A DNA stretch of 64,000 nt, from assembly GCF_023028345.1 (NCBI RefSeq), contig NZ_CP095487.1, positions 558,001-622,000 on the forward strand, read 5' to 3'. Made by a program: the position numbers and the translations under genes. Positions 35,346-44,118 of this stretch are shown piece by piece; positions within the stretch are counted from its first letter, which is position 1, and every line of letters begins with the position of its first letter. Source of the DNA: Halorientalis marina (GTDB lineage: Archaea > Halobacteriota > Halobacteria > Halobacteriales > Haloarculaceae). The notes beneath the pieces were generated by a model that was not told the DNA's origin, did not search any database, and was given only the letters and a program-made list of their open reading frames with translations.

Positions 35346-36299
35346 ATGACAGACCGCCTCCGCGCGCCGGCGGAAACGGCCGTCCGGAAGTGCATGCGAC
35401 TGCAGGCCGGCGAGTCCTGCCTGATCGTCACCGACGACAAGCGCAAGGCCATCGGCGAGGCCCTCTACGAGGTCGCCGCCGAACGCACCGACGACGCCCT
35501 GTTGATGCAGTACCCGCCCGGCGACCAGCACGGCGAGGAGCCGCCCCAGCAGGTCGCCGCCGCGATGGGGGCCCACGACGTCGTCCTCGCGCCGACGACC
35601 AAGAGCCTCAGTCACACCAAGGCCCGCTCGGAGGCCAACGCCGCCGGCGCCCGCGTCGCGACCCTCCCGGGCATCACCGAGGCGGTGTTCGTCACCGGCC
35701 TCGACGCCAACTACTCCGATATCAAGAAACACTGTAAGCGCATCCACTCGGCGGTCAGCGGCGCCGAGCACGTCCGCGTGCAGACGGACCGGGGGACCGA
35801 CATCGTGTTCCGCCCCGGCGACCGGGAGTGGCGCCAGGACACCGGTATCGTCCACGAGGCCGGCGAGATGTCGAACCTCCCCGCGGGCGAGGTGTTCCTG
35901 AGTCCGGAAACCGCCGACGGCACCTTCGTCGTCGACGGCACGATGATGCCCCACGGCCTGCTCGACGACGGACAGACCCTCGACTTCGAGGTGGAAGACG
36001 GCCAGGTGGTCGAGATCGGCGACGACGCCGTCCGCGAGGAGATCGAGGCCGCCGCCGAGTCGGTCGGCGACGCCGCCTACAACCTCGCGGAACTCGGCAT
36101 CGGGACCAACGTCGGCGTGACCGACCTCGTCGGGTCGGTCCTGCTCGACGAGAAGGCCGCCGGGACCGTCCACATCGCCATCGGCGACGACCACGCCATC
36201 GGCGGCGACGTGGAGGCGCCGATCCACCTCGACGGCGTGCTCCGCGACCCGACCGTCTACGTGGAGGGGGAGGAACTGGACCTGCCCTCGGGGGTCTGA
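35346..36299 (+). CDS. M29-like aminopeptidase
   Basis: A 317-residue metallopeptidase resembling thermophilic M29 aminopeptidases and haloarchaeal leucyl aminopeptidases. The N-terminal CMRLQAGESCLIVTDD is followed by metal-site segments HEAGEMSNLPAGEVFLSPE, AELGIGTNVGVTDLVGSVLLDEKAAGTVHIAIGDDHAIGG and HLDGVLRDPTV (His, Glu and Asp ligands). It probably trims peptides in the cytoplasm. Confidence 0.82.
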   Translation: MTDRLRAPAETAVRKCMRLQAGESCLIVTDDKRKAIGEALYEVAAERTDDALLMQYPPGDQHGEEPPQQVAAAMGAHDVVLAPTTKSLSHTKARSEANAAGARVATLPGITEAVFVTGLDANYSDIKKHCKRIHSAVSGAEHVRVQTDRGTDIVFRPGDREWRQDTGIVHEAGEMSNLPAGEVFLSPETADGTFVVDGTMMPHGLLDDGQTLDFEVEDGQVVEIGDDAVREEIEAAAESVGDAAYNLAELGIGTNVGVTDLVGSVLLDEKAAGTVHIAIGDDHAIGGDVEAPIHLDGVLRDPTVYVEGEELDLPSGV

Positions 36300-36378
36300 G
36301 TTCCCGAGCACCGTTCGCAGGCCGCGTGCGGCCCCGGCGGACGGCGCTCTTTTACGTTCGCACCGAATATCCTTCGGT

Positions 36379-37038
36379 ATGAGTGATACGCAGGTCCCGG
36401 ACCGGGTGGCGCTCGCCTGTCCCTCCTGTTCGCCCGCGTTCGAGACCGTCCACGAGACGCTGAGTACCGGTGGCGGGCAGGTGACCGTCCGCTGTACCGA
36501 GTGTGACCACGTCCACAAGACGACGCTGCCCGAGGAGCGAACCGTCGACATGCGCACCGTCATCTCGCAGGACGGCGACTCGTTCAACGCGAGCGTCGAC
36601 GCGCCCGCCGAGGAGGCGCTGTCGGTCGGCGAGGAGTTCGTCGCCGAGACCGACGACGCCATCATGACCGTCCGCATCACGAGCCTCGAACTCGACGACG
36701 GCGAACGCGTCGACTCGGCCCCCGCCGAGGACGTGGCGACCGCCTGGACCCGCGCCGTCGGCAACGTCACCGTCGACGCGACCGTCCACCCGAAGGACGG
36801 CCGCCGCGACGAGACGAAAGCCGTCCAGTTCCAGGTGCCCGGCGACTACGAGTTCGAGGTCGGCGAGACCGACGCGCTCGGCGAGTACGAGTTCACCGTC
36901 GAGGGCATCCACATCCGCGACGACGCGTCGGGTTACGACTTCGACAAACTCGACTACGACGGGGACCGCGCCGTCGCCAAGGACGTCAAACGCCTGCTGG
37001 TGCGCGACGAGTCGACCACCGCCTGGTCGGCGTGGTAG
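36379..37038 (+). CDS. HVO_0476 family zinc-finger protein
   Basis: A 219-residue protein. An N-terminal CPSC...CTEC zinc ribbon (about residues 15-45) leads into a beta-rich domain with EERTVDMRTVISQDGDS and GEEFVAETDDAIMTVRITSLEL. From memory it matches the haloarchaeal HVO_0476 family, function unknown. The downstream pcm gene starts one base after its stop, and this arrangement suggests a common role or coupled translation. Confidence 0.85.
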   Translation: MSDTQVPDRVALACPSCSPAFETVHETLSTGGGQVTVRCTECDHVHKTTLPEERTVDMRTVISQDGDSFNASVDAPAEEALSVGEEFVAETDDAIMTVRITSLELDDGERVDSAPAEDVATAWTRAVGNVTVDATVHPKDGRRDETKAVQFQVPGDYEFEVGETDALGEYEFTVEGIHIRDDASGYDFDKLDYDGDRAVAKDVKRLLVRDESTTAWSAW

Positions 37039-37039
37039 G

Positions 37040-37666
37040 ATGGACCTGGATGCCCGGCGCGAGGAGCTGATCGACCGGCTCGAAACCCACGGCCGCGTCA
37101 CAGACGAGGCTACCCTCGACGCGCTCCGGGCCGTCCCCCGCCACGAGTTCGTCCCCGAATCCAAACGCGGGTCGGCCTACGAGGACCGCCCGCTCCCCAT
37201 CGGCGAGGGCCAGACCATCAGCGCCCCCCACATGGTCGGCATCATGACCGACCTCCTCGACCTCGAACCCGGCGACGACGTGCTGGAGATCGGCACCGGC
37301 TGTGGCTACCACGCCGCCGTCACCGCCGAGGTCGTCGGTGCCGACCACGTCTACAGCGTCGAGTACCAGGAGTCGCTGGCCCGCGACGCCCGCCGCCGGC
37401 TCGACGAACTGGGCTACGGCGACGTCTCGGTGCGAACCGGCGACGGCAAGGAGGGCTGGCCCGAGAACGCCCCCTACGACCGGGCGTATCTCACCTGTGC
37501 CGCGCCGGACTTCCCCGACGCGGTCGTCGAGCAGGTCCGGCCCGGCGGCTTGCTTCTCGCGCCCATCGGTACCGGCCGGCAGACGCTGATCCGCGCCCGC
37601 CGCCGCGCCGACGGCTCGCTCGACCGCGAGGACCACGGCGGCGTCCGGTTCGTCGAACTGCAGTGA
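37040..37666 (+). CDS. pcm: Protein-L-isoaspartate O-methyltransferase
   Basis: A 208-residue repair methyltransferase with PRHEFVPES, the substrate loop PIGEGQTISAPHMVGIM, SAM motif I VLEIGTGCGYHAAV, YSVEY, and the post-II stretch YDRAYLTCAAP and PGGLLLAPIG. It methylates isoaspartyl residues in damaged proteins. Coupled to the upstream zinc protein and followed by a divergent paralogue. Confidence 0.93.
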   Translation: MDLDARREELIDRLETHGRVTDEATLDALRAVPRHEFVPESKRGSAYEDRPLPIGEGQTISAPHMVGIMTDLLDLEPGDDVLEIGTGCGYHAAVTAEVVGADHVYSVEYQESLARDARRRLDELGYGDVSVRTGDGKEGWPENAPYDRAYLTCAAPDFPDAVVEQVRPGGLLLAPIGTGRQTLIRARRRADGSLDREDHGGVRFVELQ

Positions 37667-37704
37667 GGCGCGCCATTCAATAGTCTGCGCGTCGTCGCTC
37701 CGAT

Positions 37705-38445
37705 ATGGAACCGGCGGTGCTGCGGGACGACATGGTCGACAGCCTGCAACACGAGAGCAAAGGCTGTGTCCACAGCGACGCCGTCAGCGAGGCGATGCGG
37801 TCCGTCCCCCGACACGAGTTCGTCGAGGACGACCGCGCCGCCTACGCCGACCGCGCCTTCGAGCGACTCGGGACGCGCGTCCTCGCACCCAGCACTGCCG
37901 CACGGCTGCTCGAAGCCCTCGCGCCGCGCGAGGACGACTCCGTGCTCGTCGTCGGCGCCGGCGTCGGCTACACCGTCGCCGTCCTCGCCGAGATCGTCGG
38001 TCCCCGGAACGTCCACGCCATCGACATCACCCGCCGGCTCGTCTACGACGCCCGGCAGAACCTCGCCAGCACGGATCACGAGGCGGTACTCGTCGACTGC
38101 CGGGACGGCGCCGACGGCCTCCCGGAGTACGCGCCCTACGACCGCATCCTCGTCGAGGCCGCGGCCATCGACCCGCCGCGGGCGCTCGTCGACCAGCTCG
38201 CCGACGGCGGCCGGCTGGTCCTGCCCCTCGGCGGCCGCGAGCAGACGCTCGTGACCGTCGAGGACGGCGCGGTCGCCGACCGGCTCGGGAGCGTCGCCTT
38301 CCGGCCGATGCTCGTCGAGGGCGAACAGGCCGACACCGTCGAGCGCAACCGGACCCGCCGCGAGGACCGCGAGTTCGCGCGCCGGGAGTCGGAACGGCGC
38401 CGCGGCTGGCAACAGGACTGGATCGACTGGGACGACCAGCTCTGA
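37705..38445 (+). CDS. Divergent Pcm paralogue
   Basis: A 246-residue relative of the preceding Pcm. It keeps PRHEFVEDDRAAYADRAF and a SAM-binding motif (VLVVGAGVGYTVAVLAEI), with DRILVEAAAIDPPRALVDQLADGGRLVLPLGG. The GQTIS substrate loop is replaced by LGTRVLAPST, and a basic-acidic tail (ERRRGWQQDWIDWDDQL) is added. The loss of the substrate loop suggests a different or missing activity. Known in haloarchaea as a tandem pair (from memory). Confidence 0.85.
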   Translation: MEPAVLRDDMVDSLQHESKGCVHSDAVSEAMRSVPRHEFVEDDRAAYADRAFERLGTRVLAPSTAARLLEALAPREDDSVLVVGAGVGYTVAVLAEIVGPRNVHAIDITRRLVYDARQNLASTDHEAVLVDCRDGADGLPEYAPYDRILVEAAAIDPPRALVDQLADGGRLVLPLGGREQTLVTVEDGAVADRLGSVAFRPMLVEGEQADTVERNRTRREDREFARRESERRRGWQQDWIDWDDQL

Positions 38446-38446
38446 G

Positions 38447-38881
38447 CTACTCGGCGACCACCAGTATCTCCGTGTTCTCGCGTTCGTCCGTGTAGCCCCC
38501 GCTAGCCGGCGGCTTGATGTCGAGCGTGACCGTCCCCTCGTCCTGATTCGGGCCGAGGCTCGGGTCGAGCGTCAACTCGGCCCGCCCGTTCTCGCCGGTG
38601 GTCGCGGTTCGCATCTCCGAAAGCGTCGCCGTGCCGCCCTGTGCGACGACCGTGGCGTTCGAGACCGGCTCGCCGTCGGGGTCGACGACGCGAACGGTGA
38701 CGTCCTGCTCGCCCGGCTCGATCACCTCCGGCTCGGGCTGGGTGTTCAGTTCGCTCACGCCGAGCGTGCTCAACCCCGAGAGGGTGTTCATCATCACTGA
38801 GAGGCTGGCGACGCCCACGACGAGGGCGATGACGAGTCTGACTGGCAGTCCTTCGATCCCGCGTTCGTCGGTTCGGAACAC
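38447..38881 (-). CDS. Membrane-anchored protein with Ig-like domain (pilin-like N-terminus)
   Basis: A 144-residue protein. The N-terminus FRTDERGIEGLPVRLVIALVVGVASL has a charged stretch and a membrane helix like archaeal pilin-type proteins. It is followed by a carboxypeptidase-regulatory/Ig-like fold: VTVRVVDPDGEPVSNATVVAQGG, TGENGRAELTLDP. It probably sits on the outer face. Possibly an adhesin or minor pilin; that is inference. Confidence 0.75.
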   Translation of the reverse strand: MFRTDERGIEGLPVRLVIALVVGVASLSVMMNTLSGLSTLGVSELNTQPEPEVIEPGEQDVTVRVVDPDGEPVSNATVVAQGGTATLSEMRTATTGENGRAELTLDPSLGPNQDEGTVTLDIKPPASGGYTDERENTEILVVAE

Positions 38882-38972
38882 GGTCCCCGGTGGCCCCGGT
38901 CTGGGTCATAAACCTTCGTCGCAGGTGACCGGTCGCCCGGCGTTTGAAGGGTTCCGGCCGCGAGGGGACCGT

Positions 38973-40151
38973 ATGCGCTTCCAGCCGACCGACTCACAGC
39001 AGGCGCTTCGCGAGGAGGTCCGCGAGTTCGCGAGCGAGCGGATCGAACCGGTCGCGGGCGAACTGGACCGGACGGAGACCTACCCCGGCGAGATCCTCGC
39101 CGACCTGGGCGAGCGCGGCATCACCGGCCTGACCCTGCCCGAGGACGTGGGCGGGCGCGGCGAGGGACTGGTCGAACTCGTGATCGCCATCGAGGAACTG
39201 GCGGCGGCGATGATGCCCGTCGCGAGCGCGCTCGCGCTCAACCTCGGCGTCGCCACGGTGATCGAGCGGTTCGGCACCGAGGCTCAGCGCGAGGCATACG
39301 TCCCCGAGATGGCCCGCTTCGAGACGGTGGGCGCGCTCGGCCTCAGCGAGGCCGACGCCGGCAGCGACAAACTGGCGATGGAGACTACCGCCGAGCGGAG
39401 CTCGGCGACGTCCCGCTCGCAGGCTCGCGAGACCACCGCCGAACGCGATGGCGACGAGTGGGTCATCGACGGCCACAAGCAGTGGGTGACGAACTTCAAA
39501 CACGCCGACGTGGTGCTGACATACGCCAAGACCGGCCCCGACGAGGCGGCGCCACACAACGTGAGCGCCTTCCTCGTCCCGACCGAGGCCTTCGAGGTGG
39601 AGCGGGTCTGGGACACGCTGGGCGCGCGGAGCGTCAAGTCGCCCCGCGTGACCATCTCGAACGCCCGCGTACCGGACGACGCGATGGTCGGCGAGGAGGG
39701 CGAGGCCTACGTCGAGCGCGGCGAGGTGGCGACGGGCGTGAACGTCCCCGCCCGCGCGGTCGGCATCGCCCGCGCCGCGCTCGAAGACACGGTGGCCTAC
39801 ACGAGCGGCCGCGAACAGTTCGGGCAGCACATCGGCGACTTCCAGGGCGTGCGCTGGCGCATCGGCGAGATGGCCGAGCGGGTCGACACCGCCCGCCTCC
39901 TGACGCTCCGGGCGGCCGACCGCGCCGACCGGGGACTGTCGAACGCCCGCGAACACAGCATGGCGAAGGTCCACGCCACGGAGGCGGCCGTCGAGAACGC
40001 AAACGAGGCGATGCAGTTCCACGGCGGCGTCGGCTACACCCGCGAACACGACGTCGAGCGGTACCTCCGGGATGCCCGCCTGCTGACCCTCGCCGGCGGC
40101 CCCAACGAGGGCCACCGCGACACGCTCGCGGCCGAAGTCGTCGGGGACTGA
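38973..40151 (+). CDS. Acyl-CoA dehydrogenase with a 16-residue insertion
   Basis: A 392-residue FAD enzyme. GALGLSEADAGSD, WVIDGHKQWVTN, GREQFGQHIGDFQGVRWRIGEMA and MQFHGGVGYTREHDVERYLRDARLLTLAGGPNE are family signatures. It oxidises acyl-CoA to enoyl-CoA. Residues 137-158 read ETTAER, ten residues, ETTAER: a 48-bp duplication plus palindromic insertion absent from usual members, in a surface loop before WVIDG. Reading frame is kept, so the enzyme may still work. Confidence 0.92.
   Translation: MRFQPTDSQQALREEVREFASERIEPVAGELDRTETYPGEILADLGERGITGLTLPEDVGGRGEGLVELVIAIEELAAAMMPVASALALNLGVATVIERFGTEAQREAYVPEMARFETVGALGLSEADAGSDKLAMETTAERSSATSRSQARETTAERDGDEWVIDGHKQWVTNFKHADVVLTYAKTGPDEAAPHNVSAFLVPTEAFEVERVWDTLGARSVKSPRVTISNARVPDDAMVGEEGEAYVERGEVATGVNVPARAVGIARAALEDTVAYTSGREQFGQHIGDFQGVRWRIGEMAERVDTARLLTLRAADRADRGLSNAREHSMAKVHATEAAVENANEAMQFHGGVGYTREHDVERYLRDARLLTLAGGPNEGHRDTLAAEVVGD
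39381..39445 (+). repeat. In-frame palindromic insertion with 17-bp flanking repeat
   Basis: GAGACTACCGCCGAGCG (39381-39397) and GAGACCACCGCCGAACG (39429-39445) flank hairpin sequence: GCCGAGC-GGA-GCTCGGC and CTCGC...GCGAG. Period 48 bp, encoding 16 extra residues in acyl-CoA dehydrogenase. Confidence 0.7.
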
Positions 40152-40227
40152 CCCCCCGTTTCGGGTCGAGCAGGGCCGACGCCATCGAAAGGACCGAGTG
40201 GTCGCTCCGACTCCCTCCGCACGACGG

Positions 40228-40635
40228 ATGGGGTCGGACACCACCGAGGACGCGCGGTCGCGGCCGCTGGAACGCGCGGAACCACTGGTACTCATCGCCG
40301 TCGGCGGCTTCGTCGGCGCCATCGCACGCCACGTCCTCGCCGTCTCGCTGCCGACTGCGACGCTCCCGTGGGGCACGCTCGCCGCGAACGTCCTCGGTGC
40401 CTTCGCGCTCGGGGTCCTGCTCTACGAGGCGCGGCTTTCGGGCGTCCTCTCGCCGGAGACGCGGCTCGTCGTCGGTACCGGCTTCCTCTCCTCGTTCACC
40501 ACCTACAGCACGTTCGCGGTCGAGACGGCGGGACTGGCGCCCGGGTTCGCGGCCGCGAACGTCGCCGCGAACTACGTCCTCGGGTTCGCCGCGGTCGTCT
40601 GCGGGCGCTGGGTCGCCCGGGTGATGGCGCCGTGA
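40228..40635 (+). CDS. crcB: Fluoride exporter subunit FluC/CrcB, first copy
   Basis: A 135-residue FluC protein with four predicted membrane helices, the FVGAIARH and LPWGTLAANVLGAFALG signatures (conserved Asn) and the phenylalanine box GFLSSFTTYSTFAVE. FluC channels export fluoride as antiparallel dimers. It overlaps the second copy by four bases (GTGA), so the two may form a heterodimer with opposed topology. The start ten codons after an upstream GTG is preferred. Confidence 0.92.
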   Translation: MGSDTTEDARSRPLERAEPLVLIAVGGFVGAIARHVLAVSLPTATLPWGTLAANVLGAFALGVLLYEARLSGVLSPETRLVVGTGFLSSFTTYSTFAVETAGLAPGFAAANVAANYVLGFAAVVCGRWVARVMAP

Positions 40636-40979
40636 CCAGCCCCGCCCTGCTCGTCGGCCTCGGCGGAATGGCGGGCGCGCTCGCCCGGCATCTCGTCGGC
40701 GCGCGCTTCGAGGATGGCGTCCACGGCACGCTCGCGGTGAACGTCCTCGGGAGCTTCGTTCTCGGCGCCCTCGTCGCCGCGCCCGTCGACGGCGGCCTCG
40801 CGCTCGTCGTCGGGACGGGCTTCTGTGGCGCGTTCACGACGTTCTCCTCGTTCGCCTTCGAGACGGTGCGGCTGTTCGAGACCGGCGAGCGCCGGCGGGC
40901 CGCGGTCAACGCGGCGGTCAATCTCGTGGCCGCGCTGGCGGCGGTCGCGCTCGGGGGGGCACTCGCCGCGCTCGCGTGA
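40632..40979 (+). CDS. crcB: Fluoride exporter subunit FluC/CrcB, second copy
   Basis: A 115-residue FluC protein with GGMAGALARHLVGARF, HGTLAVNVLGSFVLG and GFCGAFTTFSSFAFETV. Four predicted membrane helices. It is shorter and less basic at the N-terminus than the first copy. A GTG start inside the stop of the first copy gives translational coupling and probably equal amounts of both subunits. Confidence 0.92.
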   Translation: MTSPALLVGLGGMAGALARHLVGARFEDGVHGTLAVNVLGSFVLGALVAAPVDGGLALVVGTGFCGAFTTFSSFAFETVRLFETGERRRAAVNAAVNLVAALAAVALGGALAALA

Positions 40980-40990
40980 CCGGTCGGCGC

Positions 40991-42907
40991 TCACCGCTCG
41001 TCGGTCAGCGAGTCGACGTGCTGGGAGAGGTCGGCGACCGCGTCCTGCTGGCGGTCGGTCTCGGTGACGATTCGCTCGGCGGTCGATTCGACGGTTTCGG
41101 CGGTCTCTCTGGTCTCCTCGACCACCGAGAGGACCTCCTCGACGGTCGCCGCCTGCTGGTCGTTGGCGTCGGCGACCTCGTCGATGCCGTTCGTCGCCTC
41201 CTCGACCGCGTCGGCGATCCGCCGGAGCGACTCGACGGCCGCCTCGATGCGCTCGTCGGCCTCCATGATGCGCTCGTAGCTCTCCTCGACCTCCCGGACG
41301 GTGGTGGCCGTCTGTTCCTGGACGGTCCCCACCTGCCGGGCGATGTCCTCGGTGTGGGACTGCGTCTCGTCGGCCAGTTGCTTGACCTCGTTGGCGACGA
41401 CGGCGAACCCCTCCCCGTCCTCGCCCGCGCGGGCGGCCTCGATGTTCGCGTTGAGCGCGAGGATGTTCGTCTGGTCCGCGATGTCGGCGATGACGTCGGT
41501 CACCGCTTCGATCTCGTCCATGTACTCGTCGAGTTCGGCGACCGTCTCGACGAGTTTCTGGCTCGTCTCCAGTACGTCCTCGGTCGAGTCCCGGGCCTCG
41601 ATGCCGGCATGCTTACCGTCGTCGGCCTCCGAGAGCGCCTCGTTGGCCGCATCGGCCACCTGGTCTGCGCTCGCCGCGACCTCCTCCATCGTCGCGCTGA
41701 AGTCCTCCATTTCGGTGGCGACCCGCGTCAGGGCCTCGTTTTGCTCGGTTACCTGTTCGTCGATGTCGCCCGCGGCCGCGGCCGTCTCGTCGATCGAGTC
41801 CGACAGCGTCTCGGCCTGTTCGCTCACTTGGCGCACCAGCGCGCCGAAGTCCTCTATCGTCTCGTTCACCTCGGCGACGATCCGGAGCAGTTCGGTGTCG
41901 ATGATGCCCTCGTCGTCCTCGAACTCGGCCCGGGCAGTGACGTCGCCGTCGCCGAGCGCTTCGAGGGTCGAACAGACTTCCTCGACGAGTGCTGCCATGC
42001 TCTGTTGGCGCTTGATCTCCTCGGACTGGTCCTCGACGAGTTCGAGCACGCCCGTGCAGCCGCCCGCGTCGTCGAACAGCGGTATCGCCTGGAAGGAGAT
42101 GTGCAGTTCCTCGCCCTCGGTGTTGTGCATCACGCTCCGGTCCTCGTAGACGATCCGTGAGCCGAAGTTGAACTCGTCGTCGATCCGTGCCACGTCGTAC
42201 TCCTCGTGGGCAGTCCGGGGCGCTTCCACGACCTTGTCCGCCAGCGTGTCGTGACGCCGTCCGTCGGAGTACGTCGCGGCTGCGATGCTCTCCCGACAGT
42301 CCTCACCGAGCGCATCGGTCTCGTCGATCCCGAGCTGGTCGGCGGTCGCCTCGTTGTAGGCGAGGACGGTGTGTTCGTCGTCGAGGAGGAACGTCGAGAA
42401 CGGCATGGCACCGACGAGGTCCATGACGTCGAACCCGCTCTCGACCGGCGCGGCGTCGCCGGTCGCGCCCTCGTCGGCGGTCGCGTCAGCGCCGCCCGCG
42501 ACCGCGTCGACGCCGTACGTCACGTCTTCGAGTGCCGCTCGCAGATTTCGCTTGAGTTCCGCCGCGGCGTCGTCGCCGTCTTCCACGTCGTCGAGGGCCG
42601 CGTCGACGAGTTCGTCCAGCAGCGGGGCGTACGCCGCGACGAACGTCGACGGCGCCACGCCGTCGGCGGCGAGCGTCGAGGCGGTCGCCGTCACACGCTC
42701 GGCCCGGTCGGAGCCGAGTCCGTCGTCGGGCAACGCCGATAGCGTCGTCGCGAGTTCGCTCCGATGGCGTGCATCTAGCTCCTCGGTCGCGGCCCCGACG
42801 GCCGCTGGCTCGACCGTGACCGGTCCGAGGCTCCCGGTCGCGGCGTCGGTTTCTCCGTCTCTCCCTCCAACGCTCGCGGTGAGTGCAGCGAACTGTCCGA
42901 GGTCCAT
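40991..42907 (-). CDS. Cytoplasmic chemotaxis transducer (Htr) with PAS domain
   Basis: A 638-residue soluble transducer without membrane helices. Residues 1-150 are helical (possibly a sensor bundle), and a PAS domain follows (about 158-290: FSTFLLDDEHTVLAYNEATADQLGI...VLELVEDQSEEI). A long coiled coil carries the signalling tip ADQTNILALNANIEAARAGE and EVKQLADET. It should signal to CheA/CheW. The ligand is unknown; PAS may bind haem, flavin or a small molecule. No other chemotaxis gene is nearby. Confidence 0.9.
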   Translation of the reverse strand: MDLGQFAALTASVGGRDGETDAATGSLGPVTVEPAAVGAATEELDARHRSELATTLSALPDDGLGSDRAERVTATASTLAADGVAPSTFVAAYAPLLDELVDAALDDVEDGDDAAAELKRNLRAALEDVTYGVDAVAGGADATADEGATGDAAPVESGFDVMDLVGAMPFSTFLLDDEHTVLAYNEATADQLGIDETDALGEDCRESIAAATYSDGRRHDTLADKVVEAPRTAHEEYDVARIDDEFNFGSRIVYEDRSVMHNTEGEELHISFQAIPLFDDAGGCTGVLELVEDQSEEIKRQQSMAALVEEVCSTLEALGDGDVTARAEFEDDEGIIDTELLRIVAEVNETIEDFGALVRQVSEQAETLSDSIDETAAAAGDIDEQVTEQNEALTRVATEMEDFSATMEEVAASADQVADAANEALSEADDGKHAGIEARDSTEDVLETSQKLVETVAELDEYMDEIEAVTDVIADIADQTNILALNANIEAARAGEDGEGFAVVANEVKQLADETQSHTEDIARQVGTVQEQTATTVREVEESYERIMEADERIEAAVESLRRIADAVEEATNGIDEVADANDQQAATVEEVLSVVEETRETAETVESTAERIVTETDRQQDAVADLSQHVDSLTDER

Positions 42908-43012
42908 ATGTCGCGGTCACGCTGATGTGGGTTGAATATTTCCGCGCATTATCAAAAATGGAAGTCGGGCAGTGGGCAAAACTATACGGGCCGCCCGCCC
43001 GCCTACTCGCTC

Positions 43013-44041
43013 ATGCGACTCGCGACGTTCGCCGTCGACACCGACGTGGGGCGCGTCCAGCGTCTCGGAATTGCCCACGAAGGCACAGTACTCGACACCA
43101 CCGCCGGCTACGCGCACGTCCTCGACCAGCGGGGCGAGGCTGCGCCGGTCGAAATCGCCCAGGCGCACGCGCCCCCGGAGATGCTCGGGTTCCTCCGGCG
43201 CGGCGAGCGTGCCTTCGACGCCGCCCGGGCGGTCGCCGAGACGGTCCCGGATGCGGACGCCGAGACCGGCCCCGACGGCGCACGCCTGCGGTACGACCCC
43301 GACGAGGTGGACCTCATGGCACCGCTTCCCCGGCCTAACTCCCTCCGGGACTACATGGCTTTCGAGGAGCACGTCCGCAACAGCATGGGGGAGGTACCCG
43401 ACGTGTGGTACGAGATTCCCGTCTGCTACAAGGGCAACGCCGATTCGGTGGTCGGCCCCGGCGCGACGGTCGAGTGGCCCGCCTACTCCGATCTGATGGA
43501 CATCGAACTGGAGATCGGCGCGGTCATCGGGAAGCGCGGCACCGGCATCAGCGCCGACGAGGCCGCGGAGTACATCGCCGGGTTCACCCTGTTCAACGAC
43601 TTCTCGGCCCGCGACGAGCAGGGCGAGGAGATGGAGGGGCGGCTCGGCCCCGCCCGCGGGAAGGACTTCGCCAACGCCTTGGGCCCGCACCTGGTGACGC
43701 CCGACGAAGTGGACCTCCCGAACGCCGAGTTCGAGATCGTGGTCGAGGGGGAGGACGGCGCCGCCGCGAGCGACGCGAGCGGCGGCTCGTCGGACCAGCG
43801 GTCCGACGGCGAGACCGACACCTGGTCCGAGGGCACCGTCGGCGAGATGGGCCACTCCTGGGGCGACATCATCGAACACGTCTCCGAGGCCGAGACGCTG
43901 TACCCCGGCGACGTGCTCGGGAGTGGCACGGTCGGCACCGGCTGTGGGCTGGAAATCGGGGAGTTCCTGTCGGACGGCGACACGGTCTCCATCAGCATCG
44001 AGGGACTGGGGACGCTGACGAACACGGTGGTCACGCAGTAA
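43013..44041 (+). CDS. Fumarylacetoacetate hydrolase family enzyme with acidic insertion
   Basis: A 342-residue FAH-superfamily enzyme. PLPRPNSLRDYMAFEEHVRN, YKGNADSVVGPG, the metal-site DIELEIGAVIGKRGTGIS (E-x-E), FTLFNDFSARDEQ and GDVLGSGTVGTGCGLEIGE are typical; it probably acts on an aromatic or sugar-acid degradation product. Residues 250-268 (SDASGGSSD...SDGE) are an inserted low-complexity stretch whose DNA nearly matches one in rpoA1. The start follows a TATA-like CTATACG by 28 bp. Confidence 0.88.
   Translation: MRLATFAVDTDVGRVQRLGIAHEGTVLDTTAGYAHVLDQRGEAAPVEIAQAHAPPEMLGFLRRGERAFDAARAVAETVPDADAETGPDGARLRYDPDEVDLMAPLPRPNSLRDYMAFEEHVRNSMGEVPDVWYEIPVCYKGNADSVVGPGATVEWPAYSDLMDIELEIGAVIGKRGTGISADEAAEYIAGFTLFNDFSARDEQGEEMEGRLGPARGKDFANALGPHLVTPDEVDLPNAEFEIVVEGEDGAAASDASGGSSDQRSDGETDTWSEGTVGEMGHSWGDIIEHVSEAETLYPGDVLGSGTVGTGCGLEIGEFLSDGDTVSISIEGLGTLTNTVVTQ
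43763..43815 (+). repeat. Palindromic in-frame insertion in the FAH gene
   Basis: GCGAGCGACGCGAGCG, then GGCTCGTCGGAC-CAGCG-GTCCGACGG with perfect 8-bp arms CGTCGGAC/GTCCGACG. Nearly the same sequence lies at 61048-61097 in rpoA1. Confidence 0.65.
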
Positions 44042-44118
44042 GACTGCCGCCGGCGCGCCCTCGCGAGCCGCGAACACGGGACGGCTGGATTCAAACCGCT
44101 GGCTCCCGAACGCCCGCT

